Part shown: in pieces, positions 1-6,905 of the stretch
How positions within the stretch are numbered: position 1 is the first letter of the stretch
Layout of the letters: every line of letters begins with the position of its first letter
Assembly: GCA_964390055.1 (NCBI GenBank)
Contig: CAYMGQ010000027.1
Coordinates: 1-11,242, forward strand
Direction of reading: 5' to 3'
DNA: 11,242 bases
Source of the DNA: CAYMGQ01 sp964390055
GTDB lineage: Bacteria > Bacillota > Clostridia > Peptostreptococcales > Natronincolaceae
Position numbers and translations under genes: made by a program
Notes under the pieces: generated by a model
Told to the model about the DNA's origin: nothing
What the model saw: the letters and a program-made list of their open reading frames with translations, nothing else
Databases searched by the model: none

Positions 1-121
1 ATAAATGCTTGAGTGCAAAGTGCACGTGTGCGACGGATGGATATACCTGGCAAACGCGCCATGTAGATGCATCACGTTATCCGGCAAATCAGTGATTCGC
101 AACCAATAGTTGACACCCGGT

Positions 122-130
122 TGGTAGAAT
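122..130 (+). promoter_or_regulatory. Possible extended -10 promoter for the HTH regulator
   Basis: The string TGGTAGAAT contains an extended -10 TG at 122-123 followed by TAGAAT at 125-130, which matches TATAAT in five of six bases. A perfect TTGACA lies at 110-115, but it is only 9 bp from TAGAAT and cannot be its normal -35. Transcription would begin near 137, giving a leader of about 38 nt before the chosen ATG. This was called by eye and is tentative. Confidence 0.35.
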
Positions 131-174
131 GACGGCCGGCCCGGCTTTAGAATTACGTCGAGGTGATGAAGACG

Positions 175-1656
175 ATGAATGTGAAGAACATAACCCTTGG
201 TCAACGTATACAGAACTTGAGAAAGCGGCAGGGACTTTCTCAGGAAGCACTGGCCGAAAAGCTCAATGTGAGCCGTCAGGCGGTTTCCAAATGGGAAACA
301 GGGTTGTCCAATCCGGATAGTCAGAATCTGATACTCCTGGCCAGGTTGTTCAATGTTTCGATGGATGAACTTATCCGGCCCGAACCTGCCGGACCTGCCA
401 GGCCTGAAAAGGCCCCTGCCCAGTATAGTAAACCCGAAAGACGAGGCAAGGCAAACGCCCGCAGGTTAATGGCTGTACTGACGCTCTTGGTAGGCTGCGT
501 AGGAGCAAGCCTCTGGTTCTTTTTTGCCGGCAGAGGAAGCGAAGCAACAGACGAAGCCCCCGGCGAGTACGCCCTGTGTTGGACCAGCGGTTCTCACAGG
601 TATAGCATAGCCATTGGAATACAGGAAGGGAAATTCCCCTGGAAAACCAGACTCTCAGGCCGGCATACCTCGCATACATCGGGAGATATGCCCGGTGCGG
701 AGTTCCATGTCGTAGACTGCGAAAATATATCTGTCTCCTACACCCGCAACATTGAGACAGGCAAAGAGGCTATTACCTCTATAAGGGCTGTCTCGCCGGA
801 CTACGCCACGGCCCGGGGCATCAGGCCCGGCAACACCAAATCAGAGCTCATCGGAGCATACGGTGACGCGCTGCTTGTTATGCCAACAGTCTATAGCAGC
901 AAAGACGATTTTTGCATGTACAACTCGCTGTACGCCTTCTCGGAAGAACACGGTTGTTACAACTTCGTTGTTTTCTACATGCTTAACGAAAGAATCAGCG
1001 GCATCGAGATGAAACTTGCAGACGACGGTGGCCCAGCCTACTGGGTCGACAACACAAGGATTTTCCGTCTCCTGGACGGGGAGCCTGATTACAGTCAAAA
1101 GCAAGAGCCGGATATGGAGGAACTCTCAAAGGAGCGCAGGGTTTATGTGGCCCTTCATACATTGCTCAATTACTCGTTGACCGAAGACGACGCATTTCCG
1201 TATCGCAACACGATCTTCACAGGGCTTCGCTTCATGGATTGGCCTGCATACGGAAAACTCGGGGAAGCGGGCAAGGAAGCTGAGACCATACAAGAACTTT
1301 TTGAGTGGATTGAATCACAGGATAAGCTTACCGACAACGAAATGGCCGGGTTGCAATTAGCGCTTCTTTCCAACCTTGACGGCGCATATTCTGAAATGTA
1401 CTCGCACGTTCTGTACGATGCGTTCCTGAAGAAACCTGCGCTGTTCCTTGAGTGCCTGGGCTTAGACCCTGACAATGCAGAAAACAGCAAGAACGTGGTC
1501 ACCCTTACAGTATATGCGGCAGCGGCGAACGAGGAGCGGCTTGAGACAGTCGAGGCTGTGATCCAAAAGCAGCTAGACCTCAACACCCTGTCTGAAGGCG
1601 CAGTGACCTGGGCAAGGCTCATGCTAAAACGCTGCGCTGATCCTTACGGCCAGTAA
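175..1656 (+). CDS. Membrane-anchored XRE-family HTH regulator with C-terminal sensor-like region
   Basis: The product is about 493 aa. Residues 8-67 form a clear XRE/HTH_3 DNA-binding domain, with LRKRQGLSQEALAEKLNVSR and QAVSKWETG marking the helix-turn-helix. A proline- and charge-rich linker (about 69-97) leads to one hydrophobic helix at about 98-118. The remaining ~375 residues are probably outside the membrane. Residues ~200-280 (ATARGIRPGNTKSELIGAYG, then FVVFYMLNERISGIEM) resemble a small beta domain that I associate with clostridial surface proteins; that link is from memory. Residues ~310-493 look mainly helical. The design suggests a one-component sensor reading an envelope signal, but ligand and target are unknown. 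Three starts are in frame (GTG 163, ATG 166, ATG 175). GAGGTG at 160-165 sits 9 nt before ATG 175, so that start is preferred. The gene converges on the amidohydrolase. The HTH call is firm; the sensor role is inferred. Confidence 0.9.
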   Translation: MNVKNITLGQRIQNLRKRQGLSQEALAEKLNVSRQAVSKWETGLSNPDSQNLILLARLFNVSMDELIRPEPAGPARPEKAPAQYSKPERRGKANARRLMAVLTLLVGCVGASLWFFFAGRGSEATDEAPGEYALCWTSGSHRYSIAIGIQEGKFPWKTRLSGRHTSHTSGDMPGAEFHVVDCENISVSYTRNIETGKEAITSIRAVSPDYATARGIRPGNTKSELIGAYGDALLVMPTVYSSKDDFCMYNSLYAFSEEHGCYNFVVFYMLNERISGIEMKLADDGGPAYWVDNTRIFRLLDGEPDYSQKQEPDMEELSKERRVYVALHTLLNYSLTEDDAFPYRNTIFTGLRFMDWPAYGKLGEAGKEAETIQELFEWIESQDKLTDNEMAGLQLALLSNLDGAYSEMYSHVLYDAFLKKPALFLECLGLDPDNAENSKNVVTLTVYAAAANEERLETVEAVIQKQLDLNTLSEGAVTWARLMLKRCADPYGQ

Positions 1657-1699
1657 AGCTAAAGGCACACGGCAAGACTTGAATCTGAGACAACACGGT

Positions 1700-1727
1700 G
1701 AGGCAGTAATCTGAAACTGTCTGCCTC
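1700..1727. terminator. Weak hairpin between convergent genes
   Basis: GAGGCAG at 1700-1706 pairs with CTGCCTC at 1721-1727 across a 14-nt loop. It lies between the stop of the HTH regulator and the stop of the amidohydrolase, where a bidirectional terminator would be expected. No T-tract follows on either strand and the loop is large, so factor-independent termination is uncertain. Confidence 0.25.
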
Positions 1728-1773
1728 TGTCAGTCCTCCAAATACCGAGTTACCACAAATTCTTGGAGAGCCA

Positions 1774-3009
1774 CTACTTCCCCTCTGCCACTGCCAATAC
1801 AGCCCCCAGCAGCACGTCTGCTCCCTTCTTGAGGTCAGCGTAATCTGTCCACTCTTCCGGACAGTGACTCCGTCCGCCTTTGCTGGGCACGAAGATGAGG
1901 GCCGCGTCAGTCAGAGTAGCCATGATCTGCGTATCGTGGCCGGCCCCGCTGACCATGGGCCTGACGCTGATGTCTCGAGCATGAGCCTCTTTGCCCAGAA
2001 TGTCCCGTAAAGACCGGGAAAGACGGGCAGGCCTGGCATTTAAGGTAGGAGTCACCGTATAGGGCAGCCCCTCTTTGCTGCAGGCTTCCTTCAGGGCAGC
2101 GTAGAAGCTGCGGCCCAGGTCGTCCAGGCCATCCTCGCGCTGAGACCTGAGATCCACGGTGAAACGGACCTCCCCGGGCACAATGTTGGAAGCCCCCGGG
2201 AGCACTTCCATCTTCCCTACCGTGCCCACGGCCCCGCCACCCACATGGCAGGCAATCTGCCGCACCTGCTGTACTGTCTCGCTGGCGGCAAGGAGCGCAT
2301 CAGCTCGCATGTCTATGGGGGTGGTGCCCGCGTGGCCCGGACATCCGGTTATGCAGACCTGGTAGGTCTTCATGCCCACTATGGCCTCTACCAGGCCCAG
2401 GGATATGCCTTCTTTTTCAAGGATGGGGCCTTGCTCGATGTGCAGCTCAAAGAAAGCCTTGAGTTCGCCGGAACCCCGCCGGGCTTTCTTGATGCAGGCC
2501 GGGTCCAAGCCGAACGCGGACATGGCCTGGGCCAGGGAAATCCCCTGGTCGTCACAGAGCGCCGCCGGTTCTTCATCGCTTACGAGCCCTGCCATGGCCC
2601 TGCTGGCGAAAAGGCCGGCGCCGAAGCGTCCGCCCTCTTCTTCTATCATGGCAACCACCTCTACGGGATAAACCGTGGAAGCGTTGTATTCTTGTAGTAC
2701 GCGAGCTATTTCCAGGGCGACTGCGACTCCGGCCGTGCCATCAAAAGCTCCGCCGTGCCTGACTGAGTCGAAATGGGAGCCGACCATGACAACTGGGCCT
2801 TCCACCTGGCCATGCCTTCTGCCAATCACAGTGCCGGCCCCGTCCTCCCGGACGGTCAGGCCCGCCCCGGCCATAGCTTCTTTGATGTAGTCCCGGGCGC
2901 CCCGGTCCTCGGGCGTAAAGGAAAACCTGGTTACTCCCTGGCCCGGAGTCGCTGTGAACTGAGCCAGGCGCTCAATATGCTGCTGCAGACGGCACACACT
3001 GGTCTCCAT
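1774..3009 (-). CDS. Zn-dependent M20 amidohydrolase (N-carbamoyl-L-amino-acid hydrolase / allantoate amidohydrolase family)
   Basis: The product is 411 aa, the usual length for hydantoinase/carbamoylase-family amidases of the M20 fold. These cytosolic enzymes hydrolyse N-carbamoyl amino acids, allantoate or ureidoglycolate, releasing ammonia. Expected two-metal residues are present, numbered from the ATG at 3009: His79 in GSHFDS, bridging Asp90 in FDGTAG, the Glu pair of EEEGGRFG (123-125), His190 in ELHIEQGP and His382 in GGRSHCPEEW. GHAGTTPIDMR at 225-235 marks the lid/dimerisation domain, and His226 there normally reaches into the partner's active site. Substrate cannot be assigned from these motifs, and no purine or hydantoin gene lies nearby. 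A TTG at 3015 is also in frame, but AGGAGG at 3019-3024 is 9 nt from ATG 3009 and only 3 nt from the TTG, so ATG is chosen. No N-terminal signal peptide is seen. The family is certain and the substrate open. Confidence 0.95.
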   Translation of the reverse strand: METSVCRLQQHIERLAQFTATPGQGVTRFSFTPEDRGARDYIKEAMAGAGLTVREDGAGTVIGRRHGQVEGPVVMVGSHFDSVRHGGAFDGTAGVAVALEIARVLQEYNASTVYPVEVVAMIEEEGGRFGAGLFASRAMAGLVSDEEPAALCDDQGISLAQAMSAFGLDPACIKKARRGSGELKAFFELHIEQGPILEKEGISLGLVEAIVGMKTYQVCITGCPGHAGTTPIDMRADALLAASETVQQVRQIACHVGGGAVGTVGKMEVLPGASNIVPGEVRFTVDLRSQREDGLDDLGRSFYAALKEACSKEGLPYTVTPTLNARPARLSRSLRDILGKEAHARDISVRPMVSGAGHDTQIMATLTDAALIFVPSKGGRSHCPEEWTDYADLKKGADVLLGAVLAVAEGK

Positions 3010-3018
3010 ACCCAACAG

Positions 3019-3024
3019 CCTCCT
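3019..3024 (-). promoter_or_regulatory. Ribosome binding site that sets the amidohydrolase start
   Basis: A perfect AGGAGG on the minus strand stands 9 nt upstream of the ATG at 3009 and 3 nt upstream of an in-frame TTG at 3015. Normal spacing favours the ATG. Confidence 0.7.
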
Positions 3025-3031
3025 GTTTCGG

Positions 3032-3095
3032 TTATCTTGCTTATCTCCGCTTATCCTTGCTGACCTCGCTGGCCCTGCTGGCTTGCTGGACTTGC
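3032..3095. repeat. Seven imperfect ~9-bp tandem repeats in the amidohydrolase leader
   Basis: On the plus strand the units are TTATCTTGC, TTATCTCCGC, TTATCCTTGC, TGACCTCGC, TGGCCCTGC, TGGCTTGC and TGGACTTGC, lying head to tail. Each starts with T and ends in TGC or CGC, with lengths of 8-10 bp. On the minus strand they read as AGCAAG-like units just upstream of the AGGAGG of the amidohydrolase, so they probably lie in its untranslated leader or promoter. The minus-strand frame of the gene stays open through the repeats up to a TAA near 3116, but has no start codon there before the TTG at 3015. Function is unknown. Confidence 0.7.
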
Positions 3096-3548
3096 TAATT
3101 TCGGAGGTACTCTCACTTTACTGCTCTCGCCAGCCCCGTCCACATCGCGTGGCGACTCTATCTTACCAAGAGCGCCTGCAATGCGCTATGTTTTCTGGGG
3201 TAAACTCCCAGGGTGGCATATTTCTAGGTGCATTGATTTGGGTGTTTTGATTCTATCACTGGTATGATCTTAGATGCAAGATGCTTCAGGACAACTACAA
3301 CATCCTGCCCATCACTACGCCAGAGCAATATATCAAGGCTATGCTGGGCCGACAGCAAAACTACGTAAGGCAGCAAGTGGCGTGGATCCCGCTGCAAAAA
3401 GCAGGGCCCAGGCCATTGAACTCCCCGCCACTTAAATTCATCCAAACAAGGAACAACACAGGCCCCGCGGCAGTCAAATAGAATAACCGCGCAGCGCCCT
3501 CGCTGATGCAAAAACAAGCAAAGAGCAGACAAGGGCATCTGCGCACCA
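3096..3548. other. Gene-poor region without a convincing gene
   Basis: About 450 bp between the repeat block and the SLH gene leader. The longest frames are 66 codons at 3281-3481 (+) and 104 codons at 3224-3538 (-). They overlap in antisense, neither has a Shine-Dalgarno site before its start, and I recognise neither product. A short inverted repeat CTGGG-7 nt-CCCAG lies near 3194-3212. The promoters of the divergent amidohydrolase and SLH genes must lie here, but no well-spaced -35/-10 pair stood out. Confidence 0.4.
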
Positions 3549-3571
3549 ACACGGCACGGGCCCTGCCGTGT
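3549..3571. repeat. Inverted repeat in the SLH gene leader
   Basis: ACACGGCA at 3549-3556 is perfectly complementary to TGCCGTGT at 3564-3571 around a 7-nt loop containing GGGCCC. It ends 45 nt before the ATG of the SLH protein. It could be a regulatory hairpin in the leader or an operator. No T-run follows, so an intrinsic terminator is unlikely. Confidence 0.45.
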
Positions 3572-3605
3572 AACTAAGTCGCGTTAAGGAAGATTAAGAA
3601 TGAAC

Positions 3606-3611
3606 GGAGGT
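3606..3611 (+). promoter_or_regulatory. Ribosome binding site that sets the SLH protein start
   Basis: GGAGGT lies 5 nt before the ATG at 3617. An in-frame TTG at 3611 overlaps this site and cannot use it, so translation most likely begins at 3617. Confidence 0.7.
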
Positions 3612-3616
3612 TGTTC

Positions 3617-4990
3617 ATGCTGAAGAAAACATCTTTCATTGTAATCTGGGTAATCTGCCTGGCCATGTCCTTGTGCATGGCCCTCCCGTCCGTGGCGGCA
3701 GCAGCTCCTTCTCACATGAGTCATCCCGCACCTAAAGAAATGCTAATATCTGCGCCGTCCAAAGCGCAGGCAGGACAAGAGGCCACTGTCAAAATCACAA
3801 ACATGAGAGACGAGAGTCCCGTAGAAGGCGCCCCGGTCTACCTGGTGCCAAGGCACGAACCTTTTTACCTGCCCCTCGGACAAAACTACACGCCCCCAGC
3901 GCTGACACCCAGGTCCCTGGGAACCACCGGCGCTGACGGCGAGCTCAAGATAACATTGACAGATCCGGGAAAGTTCTTCCTCACGGCCGAAAAGCCAGGC
4001 TTCGCCCAGGGTTTCTTTGCCGTCACTGTTTACAAGGCACAGCAAAAAGTCACGTTCACCGCAGATAAGCAGGTGTATAACCAGGCCGAACCGGTCACCT
4101 TCACCCTCAGAAACGGCCTTGACTCACCCATCACTCTCAATTGCGGAGCGCCCTGGAAGATCACCAGGCCCAACGGAGAGAGTGTGTTTGCCCCCTTCTC
4201 CATTATGGTCATCATAGACGTTGAGCCCGGCAAAGAAATAACGTGGGCCTGGGATCAAAAGGATCAAGCGGACGAGCAGGTTAAGCCCGGAGTCTATATT
4301 GCCACTATCAGGACTTCCGGCGGTGATATATTTGCCCGGTTCTGCATCACCGGGCTCAGGACCGGCAAGGACATCCGGAACCCTGACCCGAAAATGCCCG
4401 AAGGCCGTCCTTTCACCGATGTGACCGGAAAACACCTCTGGGGCGACCCCCACGTACTGCATCTTCACCAAAAAGGCATCGTACGTGGCAAAAGTGCCGG
4501 CGCTTTCGACCCTGAGGGGACTCTCACTAGAGCTGAGTTCGTAGCCATGCTCCTTCGCGCCTGCGGCCTGGAATCCCAGACTGACGAGGGCGGCAACTCC
4601 GAAGAAAGCGAAGATCCGTTTTCGGACATCACTTCCGAACACTGGGCCTATGCCCATATCCGCAAGGCACGGGAGATGGGGATTTTCACTGACGACGAGT
4701 ACTGGGAGGGGCTCGGGCCGGACGTCCCCATCACAAGGATGGAGATATGCGTTATGGCAGCCCGGGCTCTGGGACTTGAAGGTGAGGCATGCCAAAATGC
4801 CGGTGAGATGGCCGGATTTGACGACGACGATGACATAGCCTTGGCATACAGGGGCTACATCAAAGCTGCCGTGGAATGGGGCGTGCTCAAAGGCTATCCT
4901 GACGCCACGTTCCGGCCGTGGGATAACGCCACCCGCCGCGAGGCAGCAGTCATCATATACCGGCTCATGCAGCTGGAACTGGAGGACTGA
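3617..4990 (+). CDS. Secreted S-layer homology (SLH) protein with Ig-like N-terminal region
   Basis: The product is 457 aa. Residues 1-30 are a signal peptide: KK, a hydrophobic core, then a likely cut after an alanine in the AAAA stretch (27-30). Residues ~40-140 look like a beta-sandwich with a carboxypeptidase-regulatory or Ig-like flavour (VEGAPVYLVP, GADGELKITLTDPGKFFLTA). Residues ~145-235 (VTFTADKQVYNQAEPVTFTL, then KPGVYIATI) resemble a second Ig-like fold of the BsuPI type; this is by eye and unproven. Three SLH modules follow at ~266-318, 334-388 and 400-454, with the conserved motif read as LTRAE, ITRME and ATRRE. SLH trimers usually bind pyruvylated secondary cell-wall polymer, so the protein should sit on the cell surface with its Ig-like head exposed. 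An acidic linker (~322-334) and a DDDDD run (402-406) flank module 2. The substrate or partner is unknown, and no S-layer gene adjoins it. Confidence 0.93.
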   Translation: MLKKTSFIVIWVICLAMSLCMALPSVAAAAPSHMSHPAPKEMLISAPSKAQAGQEATVKITNMRDESPVEGAPVYLVPRHEPFYLPLGQNYTPPALTPRSLGTTGADGELKITLTDPGKFFLTAEKPGFAQGFFAVTVYKAQQKVTFTADKQVYNQAEPVTFTLRNGLDSPITLNCGAPWKITRPNGESVFAPFSIMVIIDVEPGKEITWAWDQKDQADEQVKPGVYIATIRTSGGDIFARFCITGLRTGKDIRNPDPKMPEGRPFTDVTGKHLWGDPHVLHLHQKGIVRGKSAGAFDPEGTLTRAEFVAMLLRACGLESQTDEGGNSEESEDPFSDITSEHWAYAHIRKAREMGIFTDDEYWEGLGPDVPITRMEICVMAARALGLEGEACQNAGEMAGFDDDDDIALAYRGYIKAAVEWGVLKGYPDATFRPWDNATRREAAVIIYRLMQLELED

Positions 4991-5342
4991 AGGATAGTAC
5001 TAAGGAGCAATATGCGCAAGCGGCGTGGGATTGTCTAGCAGGTAGGATTATGTGGAGACACATCGAGGTGTGGATCGAAAAGCAGCGGGCGGCGTCTTAA
5101 GGAAATCAACCGGTGGCAGGTTCCGGCCGTGTGAAGCCAAGTTGACACGGTGAGTCATGCGTTCTTCGTTATCACGGAATCAATGACGCTGCCCGGCTCT
5201 GTCAAGAAAGGGAATAAGTGAATTCCCATGTATCCAGTCATTTGATAGGTTGGAGGCATATACACAAGGCCTACCGAGTTTCGGATGAACCGGATGGCCC
5301 GCCGTCAAGTGGAGAACCTTCGTGGGTATTGGCAGCCCGGAG
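4991..5342. other. Intergenic gap after the SLH gene
   Basis: About 350 bp between the stop codons of the convergent SLH and permease genes. No frame of useful length is present and no protein family was recognised. Two hairpins are visible: CCGTGT 5127-5132 with ACACGG 5145-5150 (12-nt loop), and GGGAAT 5210-5215 with ATTCCC 5222-5227 (6-nt loop). Neither has a T-tract. Both are candidates for transcription ends only by position. Confidence 0.4.
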
Positions 5343-6905
5343 CTAGGGTTTTGCACTTAAGACCATGCGGGCGGCAGCGTTCACCGCAATTGCGAAAGCC
5401 CCGGCCATAGCCGCAACTATCAGTAGCGCGCATTTCCATAGTTCTCCTTTTGCCATGCCCCACAGATACCCGGCGCCGGCGATAAACGATATCGCCAGAT
5501 TCGAAACAAGTAAGACTATGTTCCCCGCGGTGCCCAATCTCGGAATACCGGTGGTCTCCGAAACCCCCGGGTCATAAACTGTTGCCGCCACCGATACGGC
5601 ACCTGTGGTAAAAGCCACGCTCGCCCATACGATCCCCAGAATAAACTTGTTCCCCAGAACCGGACGCCCGAAAAGCGTCATGATGAAAGCCAGCACCGCG
5701 ACGAATACGGTTTGGATGGCCCCGTAGAAAAAAGCTTTTCCGCGCATGACCTTCACAGAGTGCGCCGGGGCCTGCCTTAAAAGGCGGGCAGTCACAAGCA
5801 TGCTATTAAGGCCCCATTTGGAATAGCCGCCACCCACTGCGAGATAAACGAAAGGTATGAGCGAATCCATTATGCTACCCGTGGCGCCTGCGTCGCCAGG
5901 CCGTAGAAGCACCATACCCAGCGTCATCACCATGGCGTAGATAGCTTGCGATTGGCTTTCCAGATCCCGGAAAAAAAGACGGGCCTCGACTTTCAGGGAA
6001 TGCAATTCCATGGCAAACCTGCCGGCACCAAATGACGCGGACGGCCGAACCTCACGCACCAAACCGCGTCCGCGCCTTCTTGTGCCCGCCGCAGCCCATC
6101 CGGACACATAAGCCCGCTCCGCGCCTTGCGTGAGCAGCGAAAAGAGTATCACTGCAATGCCTGCCATTCCCAGAGCAACCATGGCCAACGGAAACAGCCG
6201 CCCATCCAATCCCTCAACAGCTGCCCTTGCCAGCACCACCGAGGGAGACCACGACACACCTATTCTGGCCAGGGATCCTGCGAAATCCGAAAGACTTCCT
6301 ATCTTTCGGGAAGCAAACGTGACAAGGCGGGTCACAAGGTAGATTGCCGCTCCTACAATCACGCCCAGGGCCCCGGAAATCTCTTTTGCCCGGTACGCAG
6401 GCACCAACCTGCTAACCAACATGTTCGCCATTACCGCAACCACTGCAGGCAAGGCCACAAACGGTATGCCCGCCAGGAGCACCAGAGGGTAGTACCAAAC
6501 AGGTGCATGCAAACCCATTCCTATTCCAAAAAACAAAGGCGCTCCGAACACCAGGTACGGGATGAGCCCAGACGCGAAAATTTCAAGCATCTTTGCAAGA
6601 ATTATCCACCTCGGGCGGCAAGGGGATGCCAACAGTAAAGGCAGATCCCGCGAAACATACAAGTTGCTGAACGCTGCACTAAAAGCGCTTCCCAACTGCA
6701 TGAGAAGAAGGACGTTCAAGAAGCCGTTAATAAAAAGGAGCATGTCGTGCTGGCTAACCGGTAAGCCAGCCAACGCCCGGCCCAGCATGATGCTGAGCGC
6801 CGGCAACAACACTGCGGCTAACGCGACTAATACCCAGACACCGGGCTTCATTGCCCTGAGACGGGCCTTCACGTTTAGCCGTACAAGATGGATAGTCGTT
6901 CTCAT
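5343..6905 (-). CDS. ABC-2-like exporter permease, ~12 membrane segments
   Basis: The product is 520 aa and very hydrophobic. Likely membrane helices lie near 23-43, 55-80, 108-130, 136-164, 178-197, 239-259, 325-335, 345-362, 391-413, 421-443, 462-485 and 491-515, with a basic cytosolic loop around 270-310 (TRRRGRG). A short amphipathic RDLPLLLASP follows the second helix, a pattern common in ABC-2 exporter permeases. The length is about twice a usual single ABC-2 subunit, which fits the large 'putative ABC exporter' permeases of Bacillota; that family match is from memory. It should form the channel energised by the ATPase encoded just upstream. The start ATG at 6905 overlaps the ATPase stop as ATGA, so the two are probably translationally coupled. 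GGAGG also lies 13 nt upstream. The substrate is unknown. Confidence 0.87.
   Translation of the reverse strand: MRTTIHLVRLNVKARLRAMKPGVWVLVALAAVLLPALSIMLGRALAGLPVSQHDMLLFINGFLNVLLLMQLGSAFSAAFSNLYVSRDLPLLLASPCRPRWIILAKMLEIFASGLIPYLVFGAPLFFGIGMGLHAPVWYYPLVLLAGIPFVALPAVVAVMANMLVSRLVPAYRAKEISGALGVIVGAAIYLVTRLVTFASRKIGSLSDFAGSLARIGVSWSPSVVLARAAVEGLDGRLFPLAMVALGMAGIAVILFSLLTQGAERAYVSGWAAAGTRRRGRGLVREVRPSASFGAGRFAMELHSLKVEARLFFRDLESQSQAIYAMVMTLGMVLLRPGDAGATGSIMDSLIPFVYLAVGGGYSKWGLNSMLVTARLLRQAPAHSVKVMRGKAFFYGAIQTVFVAVLAFIMTLFGRPVLGNKFILGIVWASVAFTTGAVSVAATVYDPGVSETTGIPRLGTAGNIVLLVSNLAISFIAGAGYLWGMAKGELWKCALLIVAAMAGAFAIAVNAAARMVLSAKP

Noticed and set aside
110..130. TTGACA at 110-115 and TAGAAT at 125-130 as one promoter
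   Set aside because: The spacer would be only 9 bp, far from 16-18; only the extended -10 is kept.
2245..2697. 150-codon open frame on the plus strand
   Set aside because: It is antisense to the amidohydrolase, whose catalytic motifs are complete; the frame has no recognisable domain or ribosome site.
3032..3095. CRISPR-like array
   Set aside because: The units are contiguous 8-10 bp repeats with no spacers; no cas gene is present.
3281..3481. 66-codon frame in the gap before the SLH gene
   Set aside because: No Shine-Dalgarno site, no recognised family, and an overlapping antisense frame; not supported as a gene.
3507..3516. TGCAAAAACA as an inverted copy of the IS21-like end repeat
   Set aside because: A 10-base match to the core of the 7949-7993 repeats without further similarity or any adjacent transposase sequence; likely chance.
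4124..4795. 223-codon open frame on the minus strand
   Set aside because: It is antisense to the SLH gene, which has a signal peptide and three SLH modules; it is an open-frame by-product of GC-rich coding sequence.
6126..6638. 170-codon open frame on the plus strand
   Set aside because: It is antisense to the permease; the composition (His, Arg, Gln rich) is that of a reversed hydrophobic gene and no motif is seen.
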